DNA from: an uncultured Dehalococcoidia bacterium
Lineage (GTDB): Bacteria; Chloroflexota; Dehalococcoidia; Lucifugimonadales; CAJWER01
DNA: 64,000 nucleotides
Direction: 5' to 3'
Assembly: GCA_958296115.1 (NCBI GenBank)
Contig: OY282442.1
Coordinates: forward strand, 964,001 to 1,028,000
How positions within the stretch are numbered: the first letter of the stretch is position 1; each line of letters opens with the position of its first letter. The notes beneath the pieces were generated by a model that worked only from the letters and a program-made list of their open reading frames with translations, was not told the DNA's origin and searched no databases. The position numbers and the translations under genes are program-made. Shown piece by piece: positions 43,719-53,041 of this stretch.

Positions 43719-44512
43719 CGGCGCAGCGCGGCGCCCGCGTCCAGGCCCGGCAGAGCGGCTTCCTCCGCGACATCGTAACCGTCGCAGGCCGCGCCCTCCG
43801 CTCCGTCAGGCGCGACCCCGAAATGGTCATACCCGCGCTCATAATCCCCGTCTTCTTCTTCGTCGTCAACATCGGGGCGCTCCAGGACATCGTAGAGCAG
43901 GGCGGCAACGTTGACTTCAAGGCGTTCCAGCTTCCTGTCGCCATACTCTTCGCCGTAACCGGCATATCCAGGGCCGTAACCCTCGTGTTCGACATCCAGA
44001 GCGGCTACTTCGACCGGCTGGCCATGACGCCGGTCCGAAGGCTCGCCCTCCTGTTCGGCCTGATGGTCGCCGACGTCGCCCTCGTCATCGCCATGTCGAT
44101 CCCCGTGCTCGTCATGGGCTTCGTCGTCGGGGTGCGCTTCGAGACCGGCGTCCCGGGCGTCGTCGTCTTCGTGGCAATCGCCGCGTTCTGGAGCCTCGTG
44201 TACGCCGGCTTCCCATATGCCATCGCCCTCAAGACAGGCAATCCCGCCGCCGTCAACACCAGTTTTCTCATCTTCTTCCCCTTCGTCTTCCTGACGCCGA
44301 TATTCATCCCCCTAGAAGCGATGACGAACTGGATGGCGACCATGGCGTCCTACAACCCCGTTACGTACCTGCTCGAAGCCCTGCGCTCCATCGTAACAGT
44401 GGGCTGGGAGTGGGACACCCTCGCCCGGGGCCTCATATGCGTCACCGGGGTTGGCATCGTCAGCTTCACGCTCGCCTTCCTGGCCCTGCGAGGCCGAGTA
44501 ACCCGCCGCTAG
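43715..44512 (+). CDS. ABC-2 type exporter permease, DrrB type
   Basis: 265 aa with six predicted helices. The ABC-2 signature region includes SGYFDRLAMTPVRRLALLFG near residue 95 and FFPFVFLTPIFIPLEAMTNW near 185. With the ATPase it forms an exporter, possibly for a lipid, pigment or antibiotic. GTG start overlapping the ATPase stop. Confidence 0.86.
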   Translation: MTAQRGARVQARQSGFLRDIVTVAGRALRSVRRDPEMVIPALIIPVFFFVVNIGALQDIVEQGGNVDFKAFQLPVAILFAVTGISRAVTLVFDIQSGYFDRLAMTPVRRLALLFGLMVADVALVIAMSIPVLVMGFVVGVRFETGVPGVVVFVAIAAFWSLVYAGFPYAIALKTGNPAAVNTSFLIFFPFVFLTPIFIPLEAMTNWMATMASYNPVTYLLEALRSIVTVGWEWDTLARGLICVTGVGIVSFTLAFLALRGRVTRR

Positions 44513-44535
44513 GCGGACAACGGGAGAGAACGCCC

Positions 44536-45159
44536 ATGAAGCTCGAAATCCCATCCTTCCCCAACGCTGCCCCCATACCAGGCAAGTTCGCCTTCTGCGC
44601 GCCTGCCGACGAGGGACACGTTACGTTCGCGCCCAACATAAGCCCGCGCCTCCGATGGTCCGGAGTTCCGCCCGACGCCAGGTCCCTGGCCGTCGTCATG
44701 GTAGATAACGACGTGCCCTCCGTACCCGACGACGTGAACCAGGAGGGCCGCACGGTCCCCCACGACCTGGAGCGCGCGGCCTTCTACCACTGGGCGCTGG
44801 TGGACATCCCGCCCGACCTCACCGAGATCCCGGAAGGAGCCGACTCCGAAGGCGTAACACCGCGCGGCAAGGCCCCGGGCGCGACCGCGTACGGCGTCAG
44901 GGGAGTCAATGACTACACCGGCTGGTTCGCTGGAGACGAGGAGATGGGCGGAACCTACGCCGGATACGACGGCCCATGCCCGCCCTGGAACGACGAGCGC
45001 ATTCACAACTACCACTTCACGCTATACGCCCTCGATGTCCCGACCCTCGGCCTGTCCGGCGGCTTCGGCGGCGCGGAAGTCCTCGCCGCAATGCGGGGAC
45101 ACCTGCTAGACGCGTCCACATGGACAGGGACCTACACGCTGAACCCGTCGCTGCGCTAA
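44536..45159 (+). CDS. YbhB/YbcL-family (PEBP, Raf kinase inhibitor-like) protein
   Basis: 207 aa. PEBP fold with ISPRLRWSGVPPDARSLAVVMVDNDVP, the anion-pocket DVP...H pair, AFYHWALVDIP and the second signature NYHFTLYALDVPTL. Bacterial members are cytosolic or periplasmic and of unclear role. GGAG before ATG 44536. The end overlaps the convergent MFS gene by 4 nt. Confidence 0.86.
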   Translation: MKLEIPSFPNAAPIPGKFAFCAPADEGHVTFAPNISPRLRWSGVPPDARSLAVVMVDNDVPSVPDDVNQEGRTVPHDLERAAFYHWALVDIPPDLTEIPEGADSEGVTPRGKAPGATAYGVRGVNDYTGWFAGDEEMGGTYAGYDGPCPPWNDERIHNYHFTLYALDVPTLGLSGGFGGAEVLAAMRGHLLDASTWTGTYTLNPSLR

Positions 45160-46424
45160 CCCGTTCTACCCCGCCGCCTCGAGCCATCGTCGGGCATGGT
45201 CTTCCCACGCAGCGAGGGGACCGCCGCCGCTATCAGGGAGAGGGCCGCAATGCCGACGACGGCGTTGACCATGAGGGCGTTGGGCGCTCCGAATGAGTTG
45301 GCGGCTATGCCGGTTATCAGCATACCCACCGGGCCGGCGCCTATCCCCAGGCTCATTGCGCCCAGCGCCGCGCCGCGCATCTCGTCTCTGGGCAGCAGCA
45401 TAGTGAGGGACATCTGCATGGTGTTGAACCCCGCGTTCCCCAGGCCCGCTATCACCACTATGGCCAGCGACAGCGCGTATGACCTGGACACCGAGAATAT
45501 CAGTACCGCGCCCAGCAGCAGGAGCGAACCCGCGATATAGACCCGCCCATGAAACCGTATCGTTACCGCCGACGCTACCAGGAACGAGCCGGCAAGGGCC
45601 CCGAGACCGTGGCCGCTCAGCAGTATTCCCATCAGGTCCGGCGTTACTCGGAGGATGTCCCGCGCTATCACGGGCGTCATGTTGACGTAGGGCGTCACCG
45701 TCAGATTGATGACAAAGGCGATCAGCACGGTCGCCAGTAGGGCGTTGCGGCTGCCGACGTATCTAAGGCCCGTCACCAGCGTTCTGGCTATGCGCGCCTC
45801 GCGGAGCCGCTTCCGCTCCCGCCGCGGCGCATCGAGCCTCCACAGCAGCAGTAGGGACGCGCAGAGCGAGACGCACAGCGCCGCGTAGCCGGCCGAGGCT
45901 CCCCCGACCCTTATCAGGAACCCGGCCAGGGCGGGTCCCAGCATCGCGCTGGCGTTGCCGCCCAGCGTGTCCAGGGCGACGGCGTTGGTAACGCGCTCCC
46001 GCCCCACGATGTCGTGGATGAGCGAGCGCCTGGACGCCATTCCCAGCGCGTAGCATGACCCTGTAACCAGGATGGCGGCATAGGCGTGCCAGACCTGTAT
46101 CCAGCCGGCGTACAGGACCACGGCAAGGACGATGGTAGCGGCCAAGTTCACGGAGAGCGTGGCCGTGAAGAGCCGCTTGCGGTCCAGGGAATCGGCGAGC
46201 GCGCCGCCTATCACGCCCAGCGTCAGCAAGGGCGTCCACCCGAATACGCCGACGAGGGCGACGTGAAACGGCGAGTCGGTCAGTTCGAGGACCAGCCACG
46301 TGAGGATGGTGGCCTCCATGGAGCGCGGCGCGAGCGATAGGACGCTGGACAGCCATAGGAGCTGGAAGTTCGGGTCGCGCAGCGCCGCCGAGGCCCGAGC
46401 CAGGTGAGCGGTTGGTGAGAACAA
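45156..46424 (-). CDS. MFS exporter (MFS_3/EntS-like)
   Basis: 422 aa, twelve helices. LRDPNFQLLWLSSVLSLAPRSM begins it, the loop 2-3 motif is GGALADSLDRKRLF near residue 77, and SLIHDIVGRERVTNAVALD is typical of this group. Same family as 19132-20454 but clearly diverged. A TTG start is assumed at 46424; it begins 41 nt behind the restriction gene on the same strand. Confidence 0.8.
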   Translation of the reverse strand: MFSPTAHLARASAALRDPNFQLLWLSSVLSLAPRSMEATILTWLVLELTDSPFHVALVGVFGWTPLLTLGVIGGALADSLDRKRLFTATLSVNLAATIVLAVVLYAGWIQVWHAYAAILVTGSCYALGMASRRSLIHDIVGRERVTNAVALDTLGGNASAMLGPALAGFLIRVGGASAGYAALCVSLCASLLLLWRLDAPRRERKRLREARIARTLVTGLRYVGSRNALLATVLIAFVINLTVTPYVNMTPVIARDILRVTPDLMGILLSGHGLGALAGSFLVASAVTIRFHGRVYIAGSLLLLGAVLIFSVSRSYALSLAIVVIAGLGNAGFNTMQMSLTMLLPRDEMRGAALGAMSLGIGAGPVGMLITGIAANSFGAPNALMVNAVVGIAALSLIAAAVPSLRGKTMPDDGSRRRGRTG

Positions 46425-46465
46425 GCGGCGCGTCCTGTAACCCCTTATGCGCCCAGCGGCGAGCG

Positions 46466-47536
46466 TTACGAGGTCAACAGCCTTGCGAAAACGACGCGGT
46501 CGGCGGGTTGCGCGCTGCGAGCGTCCAACTCCTCACAGACGCTCTGAAGAAACCTCACGCGCCAGCTCTCGTCCAGAAGCATGAACGAGCTCCGCGCCAG
46601 CGACTGTATTGAAGTCTGATATAGGTTGCTCCCCTGTGCGAACTCCTCCGCAATCCTGGCCTCGATAGCATCCCTGTCAGTGTCGGCGAGGCCGGGAGCT
46701 GCAAAGAGGATATTCGCAACGCGGCCCTTGCGCGCTTTCGCCATCGTAGATTCCAACTCGACCAGCGTCAACTCGTTCCCTTTCACCTCGACCGCCAGCG
46801 CCAGCGCGCCATCCTGCCCGTAGCACATTATGTCTCCTGGCATACCAGACGCGCTGTCGGGCTCATTCACCCCCTGGCTCTCGACCGCGGAGAATATGGA
46901 GAATGCCCGCCCTAGGATTCGCAGCAGCGCGGTCGTTACGATCAGCGGCCTCATGCCGCCGTTGGAGACTGCGAGGTAGCTATCGAGTATGCTGCAAAGG
47001 CGGTCCAGCCCGATGCGCATCGGTACTGGATAGTCCACGCGCTGATCCCTGAGCCGGCGCGCGATGCCCCTGAGACATCGCAGAACCGCGTCCTCAACCA
47101 TTGTAGGATCGGACGCATCTTGCAGCGCGCTTAGGAAATCCACCAGCGCCTGCCATTCCGACCTGCTTCTGAGGGCTTCCATCCTCCGATCGAGCCGGGG
47201 CCGGCGAAGCGGCTTGTTCACGTATGGATCGGCGCTCGCGCCAAGCACGCTCTGATTCCTCTGGACCCATGGAACCACGACTCGACCGCAGAACCCCCTC
47301 GGGTCCCAACGCCCGGACATCTCGACCCGCGGACCCCGCCCTCCACTTTGCAGGCAAAGCAGGTCACGACCAGTGTCAGCATATTTTCCAAGTAGCTGCG
47401 TCAGGAAGGCGTACCGGATACTGACGATGGGCGAATCTACGAACCGGTCGATCTCAGGATCCGGCTCTCCCGTGTAATCGGCCAGGGCTTCTTCCCACCG
47501 GCTGTCCAGCCAGCCGACCAACTCCTCTTCGGTCAT
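46466..47536 (-). CDS. Type II restriction endonuclease, SacI-like
   Basis: 356 aa. Recognisable block: LAVSNGGMRPLIVTTALL, INEP-like GVNEPDSASGMPGDIMCY, then ALAVEVKGNELTLVELE. The Asp of PGDI and the EVK form a PD-(D/E)xK nuclease site. The layout (SNGGMRP, SGMPGDI, VEVK) matches what I know of the SacI family, which cuts GAGCTC, but specificity cannot be read from this. ATG 47536 overlaps the methylase stop (ATGA), a typical R-M pairing; the longer frame upstream overlaps the methylase and was rejected. Confidence 0.65.
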   Translation of the reverse strand: MTEEELVGWLDSRWEEALADYTGEPDPEIDRFVDSPIVSIRYAFLTQLLGKYADTGRDLLCLQSGGRGPRVEMSGRWDPRGFCGRVVVPWVQRNQSVLGASADPYVNKPLRRPRLDRRMEALRSRSEWQALVDFLSALQDASDPTMVEDAVLRCLRGIARRLRDQRVDYPVPMRIGLDRLCSILDSYLAVSNGGMRPLIVTTALLRILGRAFSIFSAVESQGVNEPDSASGMPGDIMCYGQDGALALAVEVKGNELTLVELESTMAKARKGRVANILFAAPGLADTDRDAIEARIAEEFAQGSNLYQTSIQSLARSSFMLLDESWRVRFLQSVCEELDARSAQPADRVVFARLLTS

Positions 47537-48405
47537 TCCCAGAAGTTGACCCACAGCGACTCTTGACGGGGTTGACGGACGGAATTGGCCGTCTTCACGG
47601 GCGCGTCTATGCGTCTCCAGTCCTCGAACAGGCGGTCGTAGAGCGGCGTGCGGTAGCCGGATAGCACGGCGCGCCCTCGGATGGACGAGAGCGTCTCCGC
47701 GAGCTCGATGTGCTCGGCGTCGCTCATCTCGCATCCATACGCCGTCGTATCGCCGCGCGACGAGTGGACGTAGGGCGGGTCTAGGTAGAACACCGTGTCG
47801 GGTGTGTCATAGCGCTGGATCACCTCCAGCGCCGGCGCGTTCTCGATCTGTACCCGTTGCAGCCGCAGCGTGATCTCCGCGAGCCCATCCACGGACCCCA
47901 GCCACCTGGACACCGCTCCGGCCATGCCCGCCCTCGACGTGAGGACGCAGTGCGCCCAGCGCCCCTCGCTGCTCCGCTGCGCCAAGCCGGTCCGTGTCTG
48001 CCGCGCTCTTACGAAGAACCTCCTCGCCCGCTCCCGCTTGGACAGGCCCTGCTCGTACTCACATGCGCGAGCCAGCTCCTCCCTCGAAAACGGCGTCAGG
48101 CTGATAGCCCGCGTCAACTCATCGCCATCGTCGCGCAACGTCTCGAAGAAGTTCACCAGGTCCGAGTCTATGTCATTGTAGGTCTCGACCGGAGCGGGGG
48201 GACGGTTGATGAGTACAGCCGCCGACCCGCCGAAGACGTCGCAAAAGTGCTTTGCGTCCAGCGGTATGTTCGGCAGGATGAAGTCCAAGTGGCTGAACTT
48301 GCCCCCGTACCAGCCAAACGCGAGCTTCCGCCGCCCGTTCTTGCGCCGAGCGGCTATCCGACGGCCCGTGCCCGTAGAATTGACCTGCGGAGCGATATTG
48401 TCCAA
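47533..48405 (-). CDS. Type II DNA adenine-N6 methyltransferase (D12 class)
   Basis: 290 aa. SAM motif I FGWYGGKFSHLDFILP near residue 30, CDVFGGSAAVLINR near 55, YNDIDSDLVNFF and the catalytic VFYLDPPYVHS near 208 are in the order of Dam-type alpha enzymes. It should protect host DNA from the nuclease encoded next. First gene of the R-M unit; G+C looks slightly lower than the surrounding operons, in line with acquisition. Confidence 0.85.
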   Translation of the reverse strand: MDNIAPQVNSTGTGRRIAARRKNGRRKLAFGWYGGKFSHLDFILPNIPLDAKHFCDVFGGSAAVLINRPPAPVETYNDIDSDLVNFFETLRDDGDELTRAISLTPFSREELARACEYEQGLSKRERARRFFVRARQTRTGLAQRSSEGRWAHCVLTSRAGMAGAVSRWLGSVDGLAEITLRLQRVQIENAPALEVIQRYDTPDTVFYLDPPYVHSSRGDTTAYGCEMSDAEHIELAETLSSIRGRAVLSGYRTPLYDRLFEDWRRIDAPVKTANSVRQPRQESLWVNFWE

Positions 48406-48519
48406 ACCGTTTCCTCGTCTCGACCCAGCGATCCAACTCGCACAGATATTCTGTGATTGCGGGTACTATGTCAAGCCCCCAAGCGGCCCCCGCAGTCCAC
48501 GGACGAATAGGGTTGGCTC

Positions 48520-49269
48520 CTAGTCGTCCTTCCAGAAGCGCTCTTCTTCGACCTGGAAGCCGCGGGGGATGAATATCGCCTTCACGTCCTCTATCATGCC
48601 TGGATGCCCGCAGGCGTAGACGATAGTGTCCTCGGGCGTCAGCTCGTGCCTCTCGGCGTAGCGCTCGACTATCTCGTTGACCCGTCCGGTCTCGCCGCTC
48701 CAGCCCCGGTTCCGCGCTTCTCTCGGCCTGCTGACGGTCGGCGTGTAGACCAACAGGTCGGGGCGCTCACGCGCCAGCTTCCCCAACTCGTCGGCGTAGG
48801 TGAATTCGTCGGCGTAACTGGCGCCCTGCAGCGTATGGAAGCGGCGCCCCTCCAGTCCATGATGCGTGTAGTCGCGAAGTATGCTCACGTATGGGACCAC
48901 CCCGGTCACGGTCGAGACCATTAGCTGATTGGGGAGCGCGGGCTTGAACACGAACAGCCCCTTTGCGCGGGGCCGTATCGTCACCGCGTCGCCCGGCCGC
49001 AGCTCCCAGAGCTTCGGAGTGAGTACGCCGTCCGGGAGCGGCACGAGCTCCACGAACAACTCCAAGTCGTCCTCATGGGGCGCCGACACTATCGAGTACG
49101 CACGTTCGATGCCCTCGACGCCGATGGTGCAGTACTGGCCGGGCTTGAAGGCGAACCCCTCGGGCTTTTCGACCCACATGATCCAGAGGTCGCCGGTTGC
49201 CTCCTGCCGCCGCAAGACCTTCACCTCCGCCAGCTTTGGCCGACGTCGGACCCTTGGCCTAGTGGTCAA
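48520..49269 (-). CDS. Ferredoxin-NADP reductase-like flavoprotein
   Basis: 249 aa. FAD domain with FKPGQYCTIGV and the RAYSIVSAP loop near residue 58 (RxYS-T type), then the pyridine nucleotide domain with VSTVTGVVPYVSIL near 118 and YACGHPGMIEDVK near 215. Ends EEERFWKDD, an aromatic near the C-terminus as in bacterial FNRs. Transfers electrons between NAD(P)H and ferredoxin or a quinone system. Last gene of the nuoEFG-like operon, 17 nt behind the membrane protein. TTG start assumed. Confidence 0.8.
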   Translation of the reverse strand: MTTRPRVRRRPKLAEVKVLRRQEATGDLWIMWVEKPEGFAFKPGQYCTIGVEGIERAYSIVSAPHEDDLELFVELVPLPDGVLTPKLWELRPGDAVTIRPRAKGLFVFKPALPNQLMVSTVTGVVPYVSILRDYTHHGLEGRRFHTLQGASYADEFTYADELGKLARERPDLLVYTPTVSRPREARNRGWSGETGRVNEIVERYAERHELTPEDTIVYACGHPGMIEDVKAIFIPRGFQVEEERFWKDD

Positions 49270-49286
49270 CGATAGACCCGCCCATC

Positions 49287-50237
49287 TCAGGCGTCCTTCG
49301 CCGAGCCTGGGGGAACGAACCTGTTCGTTTCGTCCCCTGAACCTGGCAAAGCCGCGTCCCTGGCGAGGTCGTCCATGCTATACCCCTCTTTTCGGACCCT
49401 GAGGTCGTAATAGACCAGGGTCCGCCCGATCCAGCCTATGGGCGTTATCAGCGCTCCCACAGCCGCGCCGAAGAGGGTGGCGAGGAGTGGGCTTATGGGC
49501 GTAAGCGCCGCAGCAGCCATCGCTGGTATCGTTCCTATGAGGACGTACACTACTCCAATCAGGAAGACCCGCCAGAAGTTGTCCTTCACCAGGTCGCGGC
49601 TGCGCCATAGCGAATCGGTAGGCCCCTTGCGTTCGAGCATGATGCACTCGACGAAGAAGTACCATACGACGAGCAGGTAGAAGAACAGCGGTATGCCGAC
49701 GAGGATCAGCATCAGGACCAAGGCCCCGGTCATCGATAGGCCGAAGACCAGGCAGCCGCCGGTCAGCGAGGCGATCCTGTACCAAGCCCGCTTGAAGCAG
49801 TAGCCCACGTCTATCCGCCCCGTCACGTAGTATTGACTGACAGCCATGACCGAAGCCGCGCTCACCATGTAATAGATGTAGATCAGCGCGAAGACCATGG
49901 CGAAGGTGACGGCGAGCGCGCCGCCAAGAAGGGCAAACGCCTGCCCGGGGTCGGCGTCGAGCTGTTCGGCAGTGATTGCCGGGGGCTCTGTGTCGAAGAA
50001 GAGCGTCAGCAGGGCGGGTATCTGCGCGATGAGGGCTAGGAGGATGAACGGGGCGAGTCTGCTGCGGTATATCGACACCGTCTCTTCCAGCAGGCCGCTG
50101 AGGTCCAGCGGGGCCAGCCCGCGCCCTCGTCCCTCCCCTTCCGCGCCGCGCTCTCCCTGGGGTCCAAGCGGAACCCCGCAGGCGACGCAGAATCGCGCCT
50201 CATGGGGATTGCCGCTGTTGCAGACCGGGCAGTTCAT
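49287..50237 (-). CDS. Zinc-ribbon membrane protein
   Basis: 316 aa. The N-terminal ribbon MNCPVCNSGNPHEARFCVACG has two CxxC pairs, a Gly-rich linker follows, then about six transmembrane helices (residues 55-290) with FVECIMLERKGPTDSLWRS, like the glycerophosphodiesterase membrane-domain/DUF4013 group. Function unknown. It sits inside the nuoEFG-FNR operon with gaps of 16 and 17 nt, so it may anchor or regulate that complex. Confidence 0.7.
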   Translation of the reverse strand: MNCPVCNSGNPHEARFCVACGVPLGPQGERGAEGEGRGRGLAPLDLSGLLEETVSIYRSRLAPFILLALIAQIPALLTLFFDTEPPAITAEQLDADPGQAFALLGGALAVTFAMVFALIYIYYMVSAASVMAVSQYYVTGRIDVGYCFKRAWYRIASLTGGCLVFGLSMTGALVLMLILVGIPLFFYLLVVWYFFVECIMLERKGPTDSLWRSRDLVKDNFWRVFLIGVVYVLIGTIPAMAAAALTPISPLLATLFGAAVGALITPIGWIGRTLVYYDLRVRKEGYSMDDLARDAALPGSGDETNRFVPPGSAKDA

Positions 50238-50253
50238 AGACGACCTCCACTCG

Positions 50254-53022
50254 CTAGTCGGCCGCGGCTGGCTCGATCTTCTCGATGCGGACCGGCAGCA
50301 GCGGCAGGTCGTCCACGTCCAGCATGGGGTCCGGGGCCCGGGAACGGTCCACGTCGGTCATGAGCTGCCCGAACAGGCTCGTGGTCGAGACCAAGCCGCG
50401 CAGGGGACTCGTGAGCCTGACCATGCCCTGCATCGAGCCCCGGACCGACACCACCTCCGCCCAATCCCCCTCGCCCACGCCCAGGCTGCCCGCGTCGTCG
50501 GCGTGCAGCTCGATCACCTCGTCCCGCCGGATCAGCGACCGGCGCTTCTCCGTCACTATCTCCATCTCCCGGTCGTCGTCATGCAAGACCCGCCCGTGCG
50601 CGAGCAGATAGGGGAACTCCGCGTCAGAGTGACGGGGAACGTCTGGCAGACGCATGTTGGTTAGCTGCGCCCTCCACCCGCGCTCGCCCTGGTCTTCATA
50701 GAGGCGCGGCGTGCCGCTCATGTCGGAGGCAAGGCAGGGCCACTGGATGCCGCCGCCCTCCAACCGAGCATACGTAATGCCGCCGTAGATGCCCACCAAG
50801 TTGTTGATCTCGTCGAAGACAGCCGCGGCGTCGGCATGTTCGAATCCACGAGCGCCCATCCTCCGGGCAAGCTGGGAGACCACGCGCCAGTCCGTCTCCT
50901 CGTCGCCGCTGGCGCCCAGAGCCGGGCGCAGAAGCTGCACCCGCCGCTCCAAGTTCGTGTACGTGCCCTGCTTCTGCGCGAACGTCGCCGAGGGCAGAAC
51001 GACGTCGGCTATATCCGTCAGCTCCGACGGGAACGTGCTCATCACGGCCAAGAACTCGAGATTCCTGAGACTGTCCGCGAAGCCTCCAATGTCCCCATTC
51101 CTGAAGCTGCGGTTGTCCCCCAGGACGACCATAGCCTTGATGCGCCCCTCGGCTGCGGCGGCCGCTGTCTCGGAGACAGACAGCCCAGCCTCCTCGGGCA
51201 TTCGGACGCCCCATGCATCGCCGACCCGGCGGCGCGAATCTTCATCGCTCGCGAGCAGGTGGCCCGGGAGCCGGTCGGGGACGCAGCCGACGTCCCTGGA
51301 ACCCTGTTCGTTGGCGCCGGGAAACAGGGGATAGACGCCGGAGGACTCCCTGCCCACGTTGCCCGTCGCCAGGGCGAGGTTGACTATGCCGCGGACGCAG
51401 TCCTCGCGCAGCCAAGGCTGCATCGTCTCCAGCCCATACAGGAAGGCGCAGGGGCTGTTGTTGGCTATGGCGCGGGCGGCGGCCCGTATGTCATCGGCAG
51501 GAATCGCGGTCATCGGCGAGACCCTGGTCATGTCGAAGGCCCACAGGCTGTCCTTGAGGGCTTTTGCGTTGTCGCATCGCTCGACGAGGAACTGGTGGTC
51601 GTCGAGCGACTCCTCGAATATCACGCGCAGCATCCCGCCGATCAGCGCCGTTTCGCTGCCCGGCGTCGGCCTGAGCCATACGTCCGCGTACCGGGTCAGC
51701 TCCGTCTCGCGCTGGTCTATCACCACGAGCCGCGCGCCCTTCCGCAGCGCCTTCTTGATGGGAACCGCTACGACGTTCTGCTCCTCCGTCATGTTGCTCG
51801 ACATTACCAAGAAGCCCCGCGCGTCCTCCAATTCCCATATGGGGTTGGTCGCGGCGGGCAGGCCCAGCATCTCCTCCAGCGGAGGAGTGAGCTCCGGGCG
51901 CAGGTTCGACGATACGTCGACGTTGTTGCTCCCCATCGCCGCGCGGGCGAACTTCTGCGCGATGTAGTTGTCCTCGTTTGAGCCTGTGGGCGATGCGAGC
52001 AGGGCGAATTGAGCGCCCCTGTACTCTCGGAGCCGTTCCGCCGCCAGGTCGAGCGCCTCTATCGTCGTGGCTTCCTTCATCTCCCCATCTACGCGAACCA
52101 AGGGCTTCGTGATGCGCTTCCGGCTGTTCACGAAGTCCAGGCCGAACTTGCCCTTGAAGCATCCCTGGCCCCTGTTCGCCTCGGCGTGGCGGTCGGGGAT
52201 TGCCCGGATGAGCCTGTTCCGCCCGTCGATCTCCAAGGTCATCTGGCATCCCACCGGGCAGTGGGGGCAGATCGAGGTTACGCTCTCCGCGGCCTTGTCC
52301 CACTTGTACTTGCGCTCCACCAGCGCCCCGGTCGGGCATACGTCTATGCAGGCCCCGCAGAACTCGCAACCGGACTCCAGGAGAGACGTGCCGTGGGACG
52401 TGCCTATGAGACTGCGTCCGGCCCTGTCGGTGAAGGTCAGCGCGTTGTCGCCTCGAACCTCCTCGCATACGCGGACGCACCGGCCGCACACGATGCACAG
52501 GTTCAGGTCCATGTCCCATTTCGGGTCAGATACGCGCAGCGGAATCTGCCGGTTGTTGTAGGTCAGCGGGGTATCCAGCTCCATCTCCAGGTACCGCGCG
52601 GTGTCCTTCAACTCGCAGCGCTCGTTCTTCGGACAGGTTACGCACCTGTCGTTGACCGACACGTGCCTGAGGCATATGTCGTTCGGCCCGCAAAGGTCTA
52701 TGCGGTGGCAGGTCAGGCATCCATGGGGATGCTCCGACAGGAGCAGGTCCATGATGCCCCGGCGGACGTTCGTGATGTTCTCTGACTTGGTGCTGACTAC
52801 CATGCCGTCCGCCGCGGGAACGGTGCAGGACGCCTGGTTGCCGGGCGGGCCGCCCTCGATCTCCACCACGCACATCCGGCAGGCCCCGAACGCCTTCATG
52901 CCGGGGTAGTAGCACAGGTATGGCACGTACACGCCAGCGTCCATGGCCGCCTGCAGCACGTTCGTTCCTGGCGTGGTCCTGACCTCTGCGCCGTCTATCG
53001 TTAGCGTGATTTCGTCTGCCAT
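50254..53022 (-). CDS. NuoG/formate dehydrogenase alpha-like iron-sulfur subunit
   Basis: 922 aa. Domain order: [2Fe-2S] ferredoxin (CYYPGMKAFGACRMC, residues about 35-70), His-Cys cluster region (HPHGCLTC), two [4Fe-4S] sites (CIVCGRCVRVC near 176 and CEFCGACIDVCP near 220), the CPHCPVGC cluster of the molybdopterin domain near 250, and a full-length molybdopterin-type body. At the position where formate dehydrogenases have Cys or Sec followed by His, the text reads SSNLRPELTPP, so that catalytic residue is missing. It is closer to a NuoG-like electron-transfer subunit than to an active formate dehydrogenase. Confidence 0.82.
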   Translation of the reverse strand: MADEITLTIDGAEVRTTPGTNVLQAAMDAGVYVPYLCYYPGMKAFGACRMCVVEIEGGPPGNQASCTVPAADGMVVSTKSENITNVRRGIMDLLLSEHPHGCLTCHRIDLCGPNDICLRHVSVNDRCVTCPKNERCELKDTARYLEMELDTPLTYNNRQIPLRVSDPKWDMDLNLCIVCGRCVRVCEEVRGDNALTFTDRAGRSLIGTSHGTSLLESGCEFCGACIDVCPTGALVERKYKWDKAAESVTSICPHCPVGCQMTLEIDGRNRLIRAIPDRHAEANRGQGCFKGKFGLDFVNSRKRITKPLVRVDGEMKEATTIEALDLAAERLREYRGAQFALLASPTGSNEDNYIAQKFARAAMGSNNVDVSSNLRPELTPPLEEMLGLPAATNPIWELEDARGFLVMSSNMTEEQNVVAVPIKKALRKGARLVVIDQRETELTRYADVWLRPTPGSETALIGGMLRVIFEESLDDHQFLVERCDNAKALKDSLWAFDMTRVSPMTAIPADDIRAAARAIANNSPCAFLYGLETMQPWLREDCVRGIVNLALATGNVGRESSGVYPLFPGANEQGSRDVGCVPDRLPGHLLASDEDSRRRVGDAWGVRMPEEAGLSVSETAAAAAEGRIKAMVVLGDNRSFRNGDIGGFADSLRNLEFLAVMSTFPSELTDIADVVLPSATFAQKQGTYTNLERRVQLLRPALGASGDEETDWRVVSQLARRMGARGFEHADAAAVFDEINNLVGIYGGITYARLEGGGIQWPCLASDMSGTPRLYEDQGERGWRAQLTNMRLPDVPRHSDAEFPYLLAHGRVLHDDDREMEIVTEKRRSLIRRDEVIELHADDAGSLGVGEGDWAEVVSVRGSMQGMVRLTSPLRGLVSTTSLFGQLMTDVDRSRAPDPMLDVDDLPLLPVRIEKIEPAAAD

Positions 53023-53041
53023 GAAGTAACTCCGCTGGCCT

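Noticed and set aside
50254-53022. NAD-dependent formate dehydrogenase alpha subunit
   Set aside because: Domain order fits, but the catalytic Cys/Sec-His is replaced and there is no in-frame TGA at that site.
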